64,000 nucleotides of DNA from Mesorhizobium shangrilense (GCF_028826155.1 NZ_JAQGPN010000001.1:62001-126000), one strand, 5' to 3'; shown: positions 41,835 through 50,195, counted from the first letter of the stretch. Numbers and translations are program-made. Notes: generated from the letters alone by a model not told the origin.

Positions 41835-42578
41835 TTGGCGATCCTGACCGGCGTCTTCCTTGTCGTCGCTGTGCTGCTGACGTCCACACTCTCGGGCGTC
41901 TTCGGCATGGTCGGCGGGATGGTGCTGTTGTGGCTGCTCCTGCTGGTGATGCCGGTAACCACCGCGATTGCCGTTCAGGGCATGCTGCAGCTCGTCGCCA
42001 ACTGCTCGCGCGCCTATTTCGCGCGCGCCTGGATGGACTGGCGGATCATCGGCTTCTCCACGGCCGGACTGGCGTTGGCCATCCTGCTTCTGGCGCTCGT
42101 CAGCTACACGCCCAGCGTCGCGATGGTCTCGATCTGCGTCGGCCTGTTGCCGATCATCGTGTGGATGCCGGTGCGACGCCTGCGCCTCGACGCTTCACGC
42201 CCCCTGCATGCCGTCGCCTGCGGCTTCATTTCGGGGGGGCTGAACATCGGCGTCGGGGTTGCGGGACCGGTTGCCGACGTCTTCTTCGTCCGGACAGACA
42301 TGGATCGCCGCAAGGTGATTGCCACCAAGGCCGCCCTGCAGGTGCTCTCGCACCTCGCGAAGGTCGTCTATTATTCGGGCTCGCTGGTTCTTCTTTCGCG
42401 GACCGAGATCGTGTCGATCGGCATAGCGGCCCCGTTCGCAGTGCTTGGCTCTATCCTCGGTCATCGCATCCTGGTGCGGCTCTCCAACGAGGGCTTCAGG
42501 CAGGGAACCCGCTGGTTGGTGACGGTGGTGGGCGCATTCTATTTCGTGCAGGGTGTCTACCTGATCGCAAACGGTTGA
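41835..42578 (+). CDS. TauE/SafE-family (putative sulfite/sulfonate) exporter
   Basis: 247 residues, about eight membrane helices, with the internal repeat of the TauE/SafE family: LLTSTLSGVFGMVGGMVLLW in the first half and FISGGLNIGVGVAGPVADVF in the second. It uses a TTG start (41835), with GGGAG about 6 nt upstream and no better in-frame start. Family members are proposed to export sulfite, sulfoacetate or other organic anions. It follows biotin carboxylase after 55 nt. Another sulfite-type exporter (YeiH) is 8 kb away, so sulfur release is a plausible common theme. Confidence 0.87.
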   Translation: MAILTGVFLVVAVLLTSTLSGVFGMVGGMVLLWLLLLVMPVTTAIAVQGMLQLVANCSRAYFARAWMDWRIIGFSTAGLALAILLLALVSYTPSVAMVSICVGLLPIIVWMPVRRLRLDASRPLHAVACGFISGGLNIGVGVAGPVADVFFVRTDMDRRKVIATKAALQVLSHLAKVVYYSGSLVLLSRTEIVSIGIAAPFAVLGSILGHRILVRLSNEGFRQGTRWLVTVVGAFYFVQGVYLIANG

Positions 42579-42588
42579 GCGCGGCGCC

Positions 42589-43293
42589 TCAGTTCTTCCG
42601 CTCGCGCAGAGTCTCGAAGGCTTCCGGCAGTTGCGAGAGCGAGTCCAGGAGCAGGTCCGCGCCGAGCTCCTCGACCGGCACGGTCGTGTAGCCGCCGCGC
42701 ACGATAACAACCGCGACACCCGCGGCCCGCGCGGAAGCGACGTCGGCCATGCTGTCGCCCACCATCAGCGCATTCCAGGGCTCGACGCCGAGGCGGTCGA
42801 GCGCGGCGAGCAGAATGTCGGGCGCCGGTTTCTTGGCGACACCGGCATCGCCGCCGACAACTGAGCCGAGATAGGGGAACAGGGCGAAGTGATCGAGGAT
42901 GGCCTCGGCGGCGCGCTGCGGCTTGTTGGTCGCCACCGCCAGGCGGACCCCGTCGCCGTGGAGTCCCTCGAGCGTCTCTGCGGCGGATGGCATCAGCACC
43001 GTGAATTCGGTCAGGTGATTGCCGTAGATGTCGAGCATGGCGATATGCTCATTCTCCAGCGCCTCGCCTTCCAGCGGCCTGCCGCAGGCGCGGAAGGCGC
43101 GTTCGACCAGAACCTTCACCCCCTGCCCGACCATCGACTTGACCTCGTCGAGCATCAGCGGCCCGAGCGCATGGCGGGCCAGCAGCTGGTTGGTCGCCGC
43201 CTGGATATCTGGCGCGGAATCGACCAGCGTGCCGTCGAGGTCGAGCAGCACCGCCTGCGGCCAGCGCCGCGCCACGGGGGCAGAGTCGTTCAT
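42589..43293 (-). CDS. gph: Phosphoglycolate phosphatase
   Basis: 234 residues, HAD superfamily. Motif I is LLDLDGTLVDSAPDI, the cap includes GQGVKVLVERAF, motif II is VATNKP, then VAKKPAPDILLAAL and MVGDSMADVASARAAG. These match Gph, which removes phosphate from 2-phosphoglycolate arising from DNA repair. The ATG at 43291-43293 overlaps the thioredoxin-like gene stop by 4 nt. It converges on the TauE-type gene, 10 bp away. Confidence 0.9.
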   Translation of the reverse strand: MNDSAPVARRWPQAVLLDLDGTLVDSAPDIQAATNQLLARHALGPLMLDEVKSMVGQGVKVLVERAFRACGRPLEGEALENEHIAMLDIYGNHLTEFTVLMPSAAETLEGLHGDGVRLAVATNKPQRAAEAILDHFALFPYLGSVVGGDAGVAKKPAPDILLAALDRLGVEPWNALMVGDSMADVASARAAGVAVVIVRGGYTTVPVEELGADLLLDSLSQLPEAFETLRERKN

Positions 43294-43847
43294 GCCGCGT
43301 CGCGCCACTTGATGGAACAGCCGATGGCGACGACCTGCTCGCGCGGACCTTCGCCGGTTTCCGCGACCTGTCGCATCGCCTCGTAGAGGTCGCGCTTGAG
43401 ATCCGACGCAGCTTCCTCCTTGCGGGAGGCGTCGAGACGGCCACGATACTGCAGCTCCAGCTTGCCGTTGAAGCCGAAGAAGTCCGGCGTGCAGGCAGCT
43501 CCGTAGGCGCGGGCCGCGTCCTGGCTCTCGTCATGGAGGTAGGGGAAGCCCAGCTTGTGCCTCTCGGCGAACAGCTTCATGTTCTCGAAGGAATCTTCGG
43601 GATAGGCGCCCGCGTCGTTCGAATTGATCGCCACGAAACCGACCCCGATCGCCCGCAGGTCGGCGGCGTCCCGCGCCATCCGGCCGATCACCGCCTTCAC
43701 ATAGGGGCAGTGGTTGCAGATGAAGGCGACGACGAGGCCGTTCGGCCCCGCCTCGCCGAGGATGGAGCGCGACTGGCCGTCCACGCCCGCAAGCACGAAA
43801 TCGACCGCCTTCCATCCGAAATCGCAAACAGGTGCTGCCGTCGGCAT
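43290..43847 (-). CDS. Thioredoxin-like/peroxiredoxin family protein
   Basis: 185 residues with a thioredoxin fold of the AhpC-TSA/redoxin type. A resolving pair CNHCPYVKA is near residues 44-52 and a later Cys in GAACTPDFFGFN gives the cis-Pro segment. Such proteins often reduce peroxides or act as general disulfide carriers; the exact partner is unknown. A GGAGGCGACC ribosome site precedes the ATG. The gene lies between rpe and gph on one strand and is translationally coupled to gph. Confidence 0.88.
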   Translation of the reverse strand: MPTAAPVCDFGWKAVDFVLAGVDGQSRSILGEAGPNGLVVAFICNHCPYVKAVIGRMARDAADLRAIGVGFVAINSNDAGAYPEDSFENMKLFAERHKLGFPYLHDESQDAARAYGAACTPDFFGFNGKLELQYRGRLDASRKEEAASDLKRDLYEAMRQVAETGEGPREQVVAIGCSIKWRDAA

Positions 43848-43862
43848 GGTCGCCTCCTTTTG

Positions 43863-44543
43863 CTAGGCGGCGATGGCGCGCTCGGCCGCGCCGCGGATCG
43901 CCGCGATGTTCTGCCGGTAGGACTCCAGGTTGCCGCCCTTGAAGACGGCCGCACCGGCGACGAAGACGTCGGCCCCGGCAGCGGCCGCAAGCGGCGCCGT
44001 CTCGACGCCCACGCCACCGTCGACCTCGATGCGGATCGGGCGATCGCCTATCATAGTCCTGATGCGGCGGATCTTGTCCAGCGTGGCGGGGATGAAGGCC
44101 TGGCCGCCGAAGCCGGGATTGACGGTCATGACGAGCACGGTGTCGACCCGGTCGAGCACGTATTCGATCGCGCTTTCGTGCGTCGACGGATTGAGCGAGA
44201 CGCCGGCCATCCGGCCGGCGGACTTGATCGCCTGGAGGGAGCGGTCGAGATGCGGCCCTGCCTCGGCATGAACGGTGATCTGGTCGCAGCCGGCGTCGAT
44301 GAAGGCGTCCAGGTAGCGGTCCACCGGCGCGATCATCAGGTGACAGTCGAACAGCTTCTTGGTGCGATCGCGCAGCGCCTTGATGATCGGCGCGCCGAAG
44401 CTGATGTTCGGCACGAAATGGCCGTCCATGACGTCGAGATGGATCCAGTCGGCGCCGGCCGCGTCGATGGCCTCGACCTCCTCTCCGAGCCGCGAGTAGT
44501 CCGCCGACAGTATGGACGGGGCGATAAGGATGCTGCGGCTCAT
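43863..44543 (-). CDS. rpe: Ribulose-phosphate 3-epimerase
   Basis: 226 residues, TIM-barrel enzyme of the pentose-phosphate/Calvin pathway. Signatures are [35 protein letters not shown] with the metal-binding His and Asp, [22 protein letters not shown] and IEVDGGVG with the catalytic Asp. The length is standard. It interconverts ribulose- and xylulose-5-phosphate, which fits the ketose phosphates made by the polyol operon, though it is probably a housekeeping gene. Confidence 0.97.
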   Translation of the reverse strand: MSRSILIAPSILSADYSRLGEEVEAIDAAGADWIHLDVMDGHFVPNISFGAPIIKALRDRTKKLFDCHLMIAPVDRYLDAFIDAGCDQITVHAEAGPHLDRSLQAIKSAGRMAGVSLNPSTHESAIEYVLDRVDTVLVMTVNPGFGGQAFIPATLDKIRRIRTMIGDRPIRIEVDGGVGVETAPLAAAAGADVFVAGAAVFKGGNLESYRQNIAAIRGAAERAIAA

Positions 44544-44734
44544 GACGTCTCCATGTCGGGCGCGGCTTGGAACGAGGGCTCTATAGCCGCAATGGCCGCG
44601 GACGGAAAGTTACACCTTGGCGGGGGACGGCCGAGTGTCGCGCCCCTGATAGCAGCATCGCGCATGCGAACGATTCGCTTAAACACAACGCGGCGCCCTA
44701 GGCGCTTGCTACTCTATGGCAGCACATACGCCTG

Positions 44735-44782
44735 TTGACGCGGTTCAGTTCGTTGGTGTTATATCCATCTGAATATATCGAT
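44735..44782 (+). promoter_or_regulatory. modA promoter with candidate Mo-box (ModE operator)
   Basis: TTGACG (44735-44740) and TTATAT (44759-44764) form a -35/-10 pair with 18-bp spacing, about 40 bp before modA. The -10 is the left half of an imperfect palindrome GTTATAT-N8-ATATATCG (44758-44780), close to the known ModE operator pattern CGnTATAT...TATAnCG. Molybdate-bound ModE would block this promoter. No modE gene is in the window. Confidence 0.65.
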
Positions 44783-44802
44783 TGGTCGAAGGGGGAGGTA
44801 TC

Positions 44803-45600
44803 ATGCGTTCAACGATCAGGATGGCGCTCGGAGTGGCGGGGATGTCGGTTGCCGCAATGACGGCGCTGACGCCCGCGGCGCTTGCCGAGGAGAACGTCAC
44901 CGTCTTCGCCGCCGCGAGCCTCAAGAACGCGCTCGACGCCGTCAACGAGGCCTGCGCGGCCGAGGTCGGCGAGAAGGCGACCATCTCCTACGCTGCAAGT
45001 TCGGCCCTGGCCAAGCAGATCGAACAGGGCGCGCCGGCCGACGTCTTCATGTCCGCGGACCTCGACTGGATGGCGTATCTTTCCGAGAAGAACCTGACGA
45101 AGAAAGAAACCGAGACAAAACTGCTCGGCAACAGCATCGTGCTCGTCGCGCCTGCGGATTCGGCCGCCTCCACCACCATTGCCGCCAATTTCGACCTCGC
45201 AGGTCTTGTGGGCGACGGCCGACTGGCAATGGCCAACGTCGATTATGTCCCGGCCGGCAAGTACGGCAAGGCCGCGCTTGAAAAGCTGGGCGTCTGGTCC
45301 TCCGTCGAGGGCAAGGTCGCACAGGCTGAGAACGTGCGTGCCGCACTCGCGCTGGTGGCGACCGGCGAAGCCCCGCTCGGCATCGTCTACAAGACCGACG
45401 CCGCCGCCGAGAAGAAGGTCAAGGTTGTCGGCACCTTCCCCGAGGATTCGCATGCGCCGATCGTCTACCCGGTGGCGCAGACCGCCGATTCCAAGGACGA
45501 CGACACGCCAACCTTTCTGAAGTGCCTGCAGTCGGCAAAGGCGAAGTCGCTGTTCGAGGAGCAGGGATTCACCGTACTCGCGCCGACCGTCTCGAACTAA
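44803..45600 (+). CDS. modA: Molybdate ABC transporter substrate-binding protein
   Basis: 265 residues. A signal peptide ends at PAALA (cleavage after residue 28), then ENVTVFAAASLKNALDAVNE, the canonical ModA beginning whose Ser binds the oxyanion. SSALAKQIEQGAPADVFMSA and AMANVDYVPAGKYGKAAL are further family hallmarks. The ATG at 44803 has a GGGGGAGG site. It is the first gene of modABC under a candidate Mo-box promoter, but an unusually long 263-bp structured spacer separates it from modB. Confidence 0.95.
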   Translation: MRSTIRMALGVAGMSVAAMTALTPAALAEENVTVFAAASLKNALDAVNEACAAEVGEKATISYAASSALAKQIEQGAPADVFMSADLDWMAYLSEKNLTKKETETKLLGNSIVLVAPADSAASTTIAANFDLAGLVGDGRLAMANVDYVPAGKYGKAALEKLGVWSSVEGKVAQAENVRAALALVATGEAPLGIVYKTDAAAEKKVKVVGTFPEDSHAPIVYPVAQTADSKDDDTPTFLKCLQSAKAKSLFEEQGFTVLAPTVSN

Positions 45601-45634
45601 GGCATCTAGCGGCGCCCGCGACGAAGCGTCAGGT

Positions 45635-45783
45635 TGGCGCCGGAAACGGAAAGTCGGTGCCACGTATCAGTGCGAGAGCCGGGACGTTCCCTCCCCGCCC
45701 CACCCGGCTCTCCACTTGGCAGACCGCACCGTTTCCGGCGCCAGCATTGTGCGACCCGCCCTTGCCAAATTCGGGCGAAGGGC
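45635..45783 (+). other. Highly structured spacer between modA and modB
   Basis: Three hairpins are visible. An outer pair TGGCGCCGGAAACGG (45635-45649) and CCGTTTCCGGCGCCA (45729-45743) is a perfect 15-bp match. It encloses an inner pair GAGAGCCGGG (45674-45683) and CCCGGCTCTC (45703-45712). A third stem, GCCCTT...AAGGGC (45758-45783), follows. The 263-bp gap has no convincing gene. It may be a mobile palindromic element or an RNA element that lowers modBC expression relative to modA. Confidence 0.7.
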
Positions 45784-45863
45784 TTGAAAAGCGCGCGCAA
45801 TTGCTATGCCTTCTCGGCAGACCTCGCACCGCCACCACCGAACCCCTACGGCACGCATAAGAC

Positions 45864-46565
45864 ATGGAATGGCTGGCCCTCAGTCCCGATGAATGGAATG
45901 CGGTCCGCCTTTCCCTCAAGGTTTCCACCTGGGCGACGATCGTCAGCCTGCCCTTCGGGCTCCTCATCGCTCATCTGCTGGCGCGCGGGCGCTTCCCCGG
46001 CAAGTCGATTCTCAACGGCATCATCCACCTGCCGCTCATCCTGCCGCCAGTGGTCACCGGCTACCTGCTGTTGCTCGGCTTCGGGCGACGCGGGCCGATC
46101 GGGTCCTTTCTCGACGAATACTTCGGCATCGTCTTCTCCTTCCGCTGGACGGGCGCCGCACTCGCCTGCGGGGTCATGGCCTTCCCGCTGATGGTGCGCG
46201 CCATCCGCCTGTCGATCGAGGCGGTGGATCGCCGGCTCGAGGCCGCGGCGGGCACGCTCGGCGCCAATCCGGCCTGGGTCTACGCCACCATCACGTTGCC
46301 GCTGATTCTGCCCGGCGTGATCGCCGGCATGATCCTCTCCTTTGCCAAGGCCATGGGAGAGTTCGGCGCCACCATCACCTTCGTCTCCAACATTCCCGGC
46401 GAGACCCAGACGCTGCCCTCGGCGATCTATACCTTCACCCAGGTGCCGGGCGGCGACCTCGGCGCGCTGCGCCTGACCCTGGTATCCATCGTCATCGCCA
46501 TGATCGCGCTGATCGTCTCGGAGGTGCTGGCGCGCCGGGTCAGCCAGCGGATCGAGGCCGAATGA
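45864..46565 (+). CDS. modB: Molybdate ABC transporter permease
   Basis: 233 residues with about five helices. Typical ModB segments are VRLSLKVSTWATIVSLPFGL, LPLILPPVVTGYLLLLGFGR, AVDRRLEAAAGTLGANPAWV (ATPase-contact loop) and FAKAMGEFGATITFVSNIPG. The length is normal. Its TGA overlaps the modC ATG (ATGA), so the two are coupled. Confidence 0.95.
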   Translation: MEWLALSPDEWNAVRLSLKVSTWATIVSLPFGLLIAHLLARGRFPGKSILNGIIHLPLILPPVVTGYLLLLGFGRRGPIGSFLDEYFGIVFSFRWTGAALACGVMAFPLMVRAIRLSIEAVDRRLEAAAGTLGANPAWVYATITLPLILPGVIAGMILSFAKAMGEFGATITFVSNIPGETQTLPSAIYTFTQVPGGDLGALRLTLVSIVIAMIALIVSEVLARRVSQRIEAE

Positions 46566-47647
46566 CGCTCTCCGTCTCCGTCCGCCGCCGCCTCGGCGCC
46601 TTCGATCTCGACGCCGCCTTCGAGAGCAGCGGACGCCTCACCGCCCTGTTCGGCCCCTCAGGCTCGGGCAAGACCTCGCTGGTCAATCTGATCGGCGGGC
46701 TGATCCGCCCCGATTCCGGCCGCATCGCCGCCGGCGAGCGCGTGCTGGTCGACACGGCGCAGCGCATCCACGTGCCCAAGCATCGGCGCCGCATGGGCTA
46801 CGTCTTTCAGGACGCCAGGCTGTTTCCGCATCTGACCGTCGCGCAGAACCTCCGCTACGGGCGCTTCTTCACGCCGCAGGCGGACCGCTATGCCGATTTC
46901 GACAGCATCGTCGACCTGCTCGGCATCGGCCATTTGCTCGACCGCAAGCCCGACCGCCTCTCGGGCGGCGAGAAGCAGCGCGTCGCCATCGGCCGCGCGC
47001 TGATCTCCAGCCCGAAGCTCCTCTTGATGGACGAGCCGCTCGCGTCGCTGGACGAGGCCCGCAAGGCCGAGATCCTGCCCTATCTTGAGCGGCTGCGCGA
47101 CGAGTCGGGCATCCCCATCGTCTATGTGAGCCACTCCGTCGCGGAGGTCGCACGGCTTGCTACCGACGTCGTGGTGCTCTCCGCCGGCAAGGTCACCGCC
47201 AGCGGGTCGACGCAGCAGATCCTGGCGCGGCTCGATCTCTTGCCGGAGGAGGAGCGCGCCGAAGGCGGCTCGGTCATCGAAGTGATCGTCAGCCGGCACG
47301 ACCGCGAAGCCGGCCTGACCGTGATGCGCTCACCGGCCGGCGAATGGCTGCTGCCGCTGATCGACGCCGAGGCCGGCTCGCACATCCGGCTCCGCATCCG
47401 CGCCCGCGATGTGATGATCGCGACGGAGAGGCCGCACGGCATCAGCGCGCTCAACGTTGCAGCAGGCAAGGTCGTCGAGATTTCAAGCGGCCCGGAGCGC
47501 GACGCGCTGGTGGGGATCGACTGCGGCGGCGACAGGATCGTCGCCCGCATCACACGCTATTCGGCAAACGCACTAGGCCTGGTGCCGGGGCGGGAGGTGT
47601 TCGCCATCGTCAAGGCGGTGACGTTTGACAAGGGCAACGTCAGGTAG
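46562..47647 (+). CDS. modC: Molybdate ABC transporter ATP-binding protein
   Basis: 361 residues. Walker A GPSGSGKT is at 31-38, then VFQDARLFPHLTV, the signature [15 protein letters not shown] and Walker B LLLMDEPLASLDEA. A C-terminal MOP/TOBE molybdate-binding domain (about 290-361, GISALNVAAGKVVEISSG) is typical of ModC and can bind the oxyanion. The ATG at 46562 overlaps the modB stop; the same frame is open far upstream only as a shadow of modB. Confidence 0.95.
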   Translation: MTLSVSVRRRLGAFDLDAAFESSGRLTALFGPSGSGKTSLVNLIGGLIRPDSGRIAAGERVLVDTAQRIHVPKHRRRMGYVFQDARLFPHLTVAQNLRYGRFFTPQADRYADFDSIVDLLGIGHLLDRKPDRLSGGEKQRVAIGRALISSPKLLLMDEPLASLDEARKAEILPYLERLRDESGIPIVYVSHSVAEVARLATDVVVLSAGKVTASGSTQQILARLDLLPEEERAEGGSVIEVIVSRHDREAGLTVMRSPAGEWLLPLIDAEAGSHIRLRIRARDVMIATERPHGISALNVAAGKVVEISSGPERDALVGIDCGGDRIVARITRYSANALGLVPGREVFAIVKAVTFDKGNVR

Positions 47648-47684
47648 CGCCAACGCTAGGCCGCCGCCAGCGCAGAACGAACTC

Positions 47685-47711
47685 AGGCGGCCGGGAGGAA
47701 CCCAGCCGCCT
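47685..47711. terminator. Hairpin between modC and the convergent DUF892 gene
   Basis: AGGCGGC (47685-47691) and GCCGCCT (47705-47711) form a 7-bp GC stem with a 13-nt loop in the 97-bp gap between the convergent genes. No U-run is obvious, so efficiency is uncertain. Confidence 0.45.
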
Positions 47712-47744
47712 TGTGGCGTCTCAAACAATGGCCTGGTCTGACGG

Positions 47745-48251
47745 CTACTCGGCCGCCTTCAGGTTGACCTTGCTCTCGGCCAACTGCGAGAGCTTCTTGT
47801 CGGTCGCTTCCTCCTCCTTGAGGTTTTCCATGAGTACGCTGGCGCAATCGCTGCGGCCGAGCTGCTTGGCCCAGGCGATCAACGTCCCGTAGCGCGTCAT
47901 CTCATAGTGTTCCACCGCCTGCGCCGAAGCGATGAGCGCGGCGTCGAGCACCTGCTTGTCGGCGATGTCTCCGCTTACCTCGTCCGCCTCCTTGAGAATG
48001 CCGTCGATGGCCGGACAGTCTACGCCCTTGGCCTTGACGCCGTGCATCTCAAACACTTTCTCCACACGCGCGATGTGGCCCTTGGTTTGGGTCAGGTGCT
48101 CCTGGAAGCCTGCCTTGAGCTGCGGATCGGTTGCCTTCTCGATCATCTTGGGCAAAGCCTTTTCGATCTGCTGCTCGGCATAGTAGATGTCGCGCAGGGT
48201 GTGCACGAAAAGGTCGTCCAAGCTTTTGATATCCTTAGAAAAGAAGCCCAT
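47745..48251 (-). CDS. DUF892 (YciE/YciF-type) ferritin-like protein
   Basis: 168 residues, all helical. The DUF892 pattern is evident: SLDDLFVHTLRDIYYAEQQI, then EKALPKMIEKATDPQLKAGF, HLTQTKGHIARVEKVFE, and a later EHYEMTRYGTLIAWAKQLG. Glu and His residues sit at ferritin-like di-metal positions. These proteins are stress-induced and appear in oxidative or osmotic stress regulons; the exact role is unknown. It stands alone, with a 447-bp gap upstream. Confidence 0.92.
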   Translation of the reverse strand: MGFFSKDIKSLDDLFVHTLRDIYYAEQQIEKALPKMIEKATDPQLKAGFQEHLTQTKGHIARVEKVFEMHGVKAKGVDCPAIDGILKEADEVSGDIADKQVLDAALIASAQAVEHYEMTRYGTLIAWAKQLGRSDCASVLMENLKEEEATDKKLSQLAESKVNLKAAE

Positions 48252-48698
48252 GATCTTCCTGCCTTTCCATTGCGTTGGGGGTTTGTGTTAGCCGGGGGCG
48301 CCACGCTTGACGCCGGGTTGTGGCCGGCCGGCGCCGGTCCCTGCCTCAACGTGTGCGAGGCCATCGCGTTCCGGCAGGACGCGGATGAATATGTCCGGTG
48401 ACGAAATGCGGTGCGTGGAGAGGAGCCTGTGCCGAAAGGAGCGCGCGTTCTACGGCGTCCTCGACGCGCTCCTACTTGCGCCTGTCGTAGCGCAGCGGAA
48501 CTTCCAGAAAGCAGGAGCGTAGCCAGGACACGCACGAGGTCAGGAACGAAGACATCACATCCCTCCGAATCTATCCCATAACAGCCTACCGGACTGTTGG
48601 TTCCAGCCGCTGGCCCAGCGGCACAGCCATGCTATCGTGGGGAACCGAGCCGCCACGCCGGCCGTTGCGGCCAACAACACGCAACAGAGGGCAAAGAT
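48252..48698. other. 447-bp gap between the DUF892 gene and a small hypothetical gene
   Basis: Both flanking genes are transcribed away from this gap, so promoters for both should lie in it. I see no RNA gene and no long repeat. The only coding candidate with a good ribosome site is a 27-codon minus-strand frame at 48472-48555, listed separately. Other open frames here lack start-site support. Confidence 0.6.
48472..48555 (-). CDS. Possible 27-residue peptide
   Basis: The frame encodes MSSFLTSCVSWLRSCFLEVP followed by LRYDRRK: a hydrophobic/amphipathic segment with two Cys and a basic tail. A perfect GGAGGG lies 5 nt before the ATG (48553-48555), an ideal Shine-Dalgarno arrangement. Such short membrane-associating peptides are usually missed by gene callers. 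Nothing else supports it, and I know no family for it. Confidence 0.35.
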   Translation of the reverse strand: MSSFLTSCVSWLRSCFLEVPLRYDRRK

Positions 48699-49007
48699 AT
48701 GGCCGACATCATCGAGTTGACGGAGCACGAGGACATCCGGAATTGGGCCGCGGCCCGCATGGGGGCTCCCGCGATCATCGACGCTTCGGCGGAAGGCGGC
48801 ACCCAGCCGGTCCTGCGCATCGTCTTCGACCAGGCCGCCTACCAGGACCAGGACCGCGCCGAGCGGCCGCAGAACGCCGGTGGCTTCGAACTGGTCGAAT
48901 GGGACGACTGGTTCAAGATCTTCGACGATGCCGGACTGGCGCTGCTCGTCGCCCGGGAAACGCCGGGTCGCAAGGACAGCTTCCACGAGATCGTGCGACG
49001 CGCGTGA
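48699..49007 (+). CDS. Small conserved-looking hypothetical protein
   Basis: 102 residues, acidic, soluble. It begins MADIIELTEHEDIRNWAAAR, has a middle QPVLRIVFDQAAYQDQDRAE and a conserved-looking GGFELVEWDDWFKIFDDAGL. There is no signal peptide or membrane segment. The ATG at 48699 follows GAGGGCAAAG. I recognise no domain; the Trp/Asp-rich WDDWFKIFDD segment might be a protein-binding site. It is not obviously linked to its neighbours. Confidence 0.7.
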   Translation: MADIIELTEHEDIRNWAAARMGAPAIIDASAEGGTQPVLRIVFDQAAYQDQDRAERPQNAGGFELVEWDDWFKIFDDAGLALLVARETPGRKDSFHEIVRRA

Positions 49008-49150
49008 GACAGGGGTCCCTAGCCCCACTGGAAAGGAAGCGTGAAGGGCGACGCCGTCCCGTCATCTGGCGTCGCCGATAGGCGTCGCCTGGTCCGGTCG
49101 CCGGCCTCCCGCGTCTGATAGACCAGCCTTACGCATTCAGGAGGAAACCT

Positions 49151-50080
49151 TTGTCCAGCCGCAAAGTCATCATCACCTGCGCCGTCACCGGCTCCATCCA
49201 CACGCCATCGATGACGCCGCATCTTCCGGTGACCGCCGCGGAGATCGCCGACGCGGCCATCGGCGCGGCCGAGGCCGGCGCGGCGATCATCCACCTGCAT
49301 GCCCGCAAGCCCGAGACAGGCGAGCCGGATCAGTCGCTGGAGGCGTTCCGTCCGTTCCTCGGGGTCATCAAGCAGCGGGTCGGCGCCGTCCTCAACATCA
49401 CCACCGGCGGCGCCTCGACGATGACCATCGAGGAACGGCTGCAGCCGGCTCTCCACTTCCAGCCGGAGGTGGCCTCGCTCAACATGGGCACGATGAACTT
49501 CGGGCTGTTTCCGATGCTGGGGCGCTTCAAGGAGTTCAAGCATTCGTGGGAGCGCCCCTATCTCGAGGGTACGAAGAGCCGCATCTTCCGCAACACCTTC
49601 GAGGACATCGAGACGATCCTCACGCGCTGCGCCGACAACGACACGCGCTTCGAGATCGAATGCTACGACATCGGCCACCTCTACACCTGCGCGCATTTCG
49701 TCGAGCGCGGGCTGATCAAGCCGCCCTTCTTCATCCAGAGCGTGTTCGGCATCCTTGGCGGCATCGGCACGCATCCCGAGGACGTGGCCCACATGAAGCG
49801 CACCGCCGATCGCCTGTTCGGCGCGGACTATCGCTGGTCGGTGCTCGGCGCCGGACGCATGCAGATGCCGATCGCCATGCAGTCGGTGATCCTCGGCGGC
49901 AACGTGCGGGTCGGACTGGAGGATTCCATCTGGGCGGGCAAGGGTCGGCTGGCCGCCAGCAATGCCGAGCAGGTCGGCATCGCGCGCAAACTGATCGAGG
50001 ACCTCGGCATGGAGATCGCGACCCCCGAAGAGGCGCGCGCCATGCTGAACCTGAAAGGCGGCAGCAACGTCAACTTCTGA
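49151..50080 (+). CDS. BKACE family (3-keto-5-aminohexanoate cleavage-type) enzyme
   Basis: A 309-residue TIM-barrel enzyme of the DUF849/BKACE family. It condenses a beta-keto acid with acetyl-CoA or another acyl-CoA and cleaves it, using zinc. VIITCAVTGSIHTPSMTPHL at the start, IIHLHARKPETGEPDQS (zinc-binding His48 and His50), and GRMQMPIAMQSVILGGNVRV with GLEDSIW are the hallmarks. It uses a TTG start at 49151 after GAGGAAACC. The size and motifs fit well, but BKACE enzymes accept many beta-keto acids. It precedes the tandem DUF1185 genes by 189 bp and may serve the same pathway as the hydrolase operon downstream. Confidence 0.92.
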   Translation: MSSRKVIITCAVTGSIHTPSMTPHLPVTAAEIADAAIGAAEAGAAIIHLHARKPETGEPDQSLEAFRPFLGVIKQRVGAVLNITTGGASTMTIEERLQPALHFQPEVASLNMGTMNFGLFPMLGRFKEFKHSWERPYLEGTKSRIFRNTFEDIETILTRCADNDTRFEIECYDIGHLYTCAHFVERGLIKPPFFIQSVFGILGGIGTHPEDVAHMKRTADRLFGADYRWSVLGAGRMQMPIAMQSVILGGNVRVGLEDSIWAGKGRLAASNAEQVGIARKLIEDLGMEIATPEEARAMLNLKGGSNVNF

Positions 50081-50195
50081 TAGGGGCCGCCTGACGATTG
50101 CGGAGATGCGAGGCCCCCGCCGCCGCCGCGATGCAGTGAGGCCAGAGGGTGATGAAACGCCGCGTTTTCCTTCGCAATCCGCGGCCTCGCCTGCC

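Noticed and set aside
44544..44802. Molybdenum-cofactor riboswitch before modA
   Set aside because: The region shows a promoter and Mo-box-like palindrome but not a compact multi-stem aptamer between promoter and start codon.
45893..46561. A 5' extension of the modC frame through modB
   Set aside because: It is the alternate frame of modB; modC begins at the ATG overlapping the modB stop.
50083..50117. GGGGCC...GGCCCC as a terminator after the BKACE gene
   Set aside because: Only 6 bp of stem with a 23-nt loop and no U-run; too weak to list as a feature.
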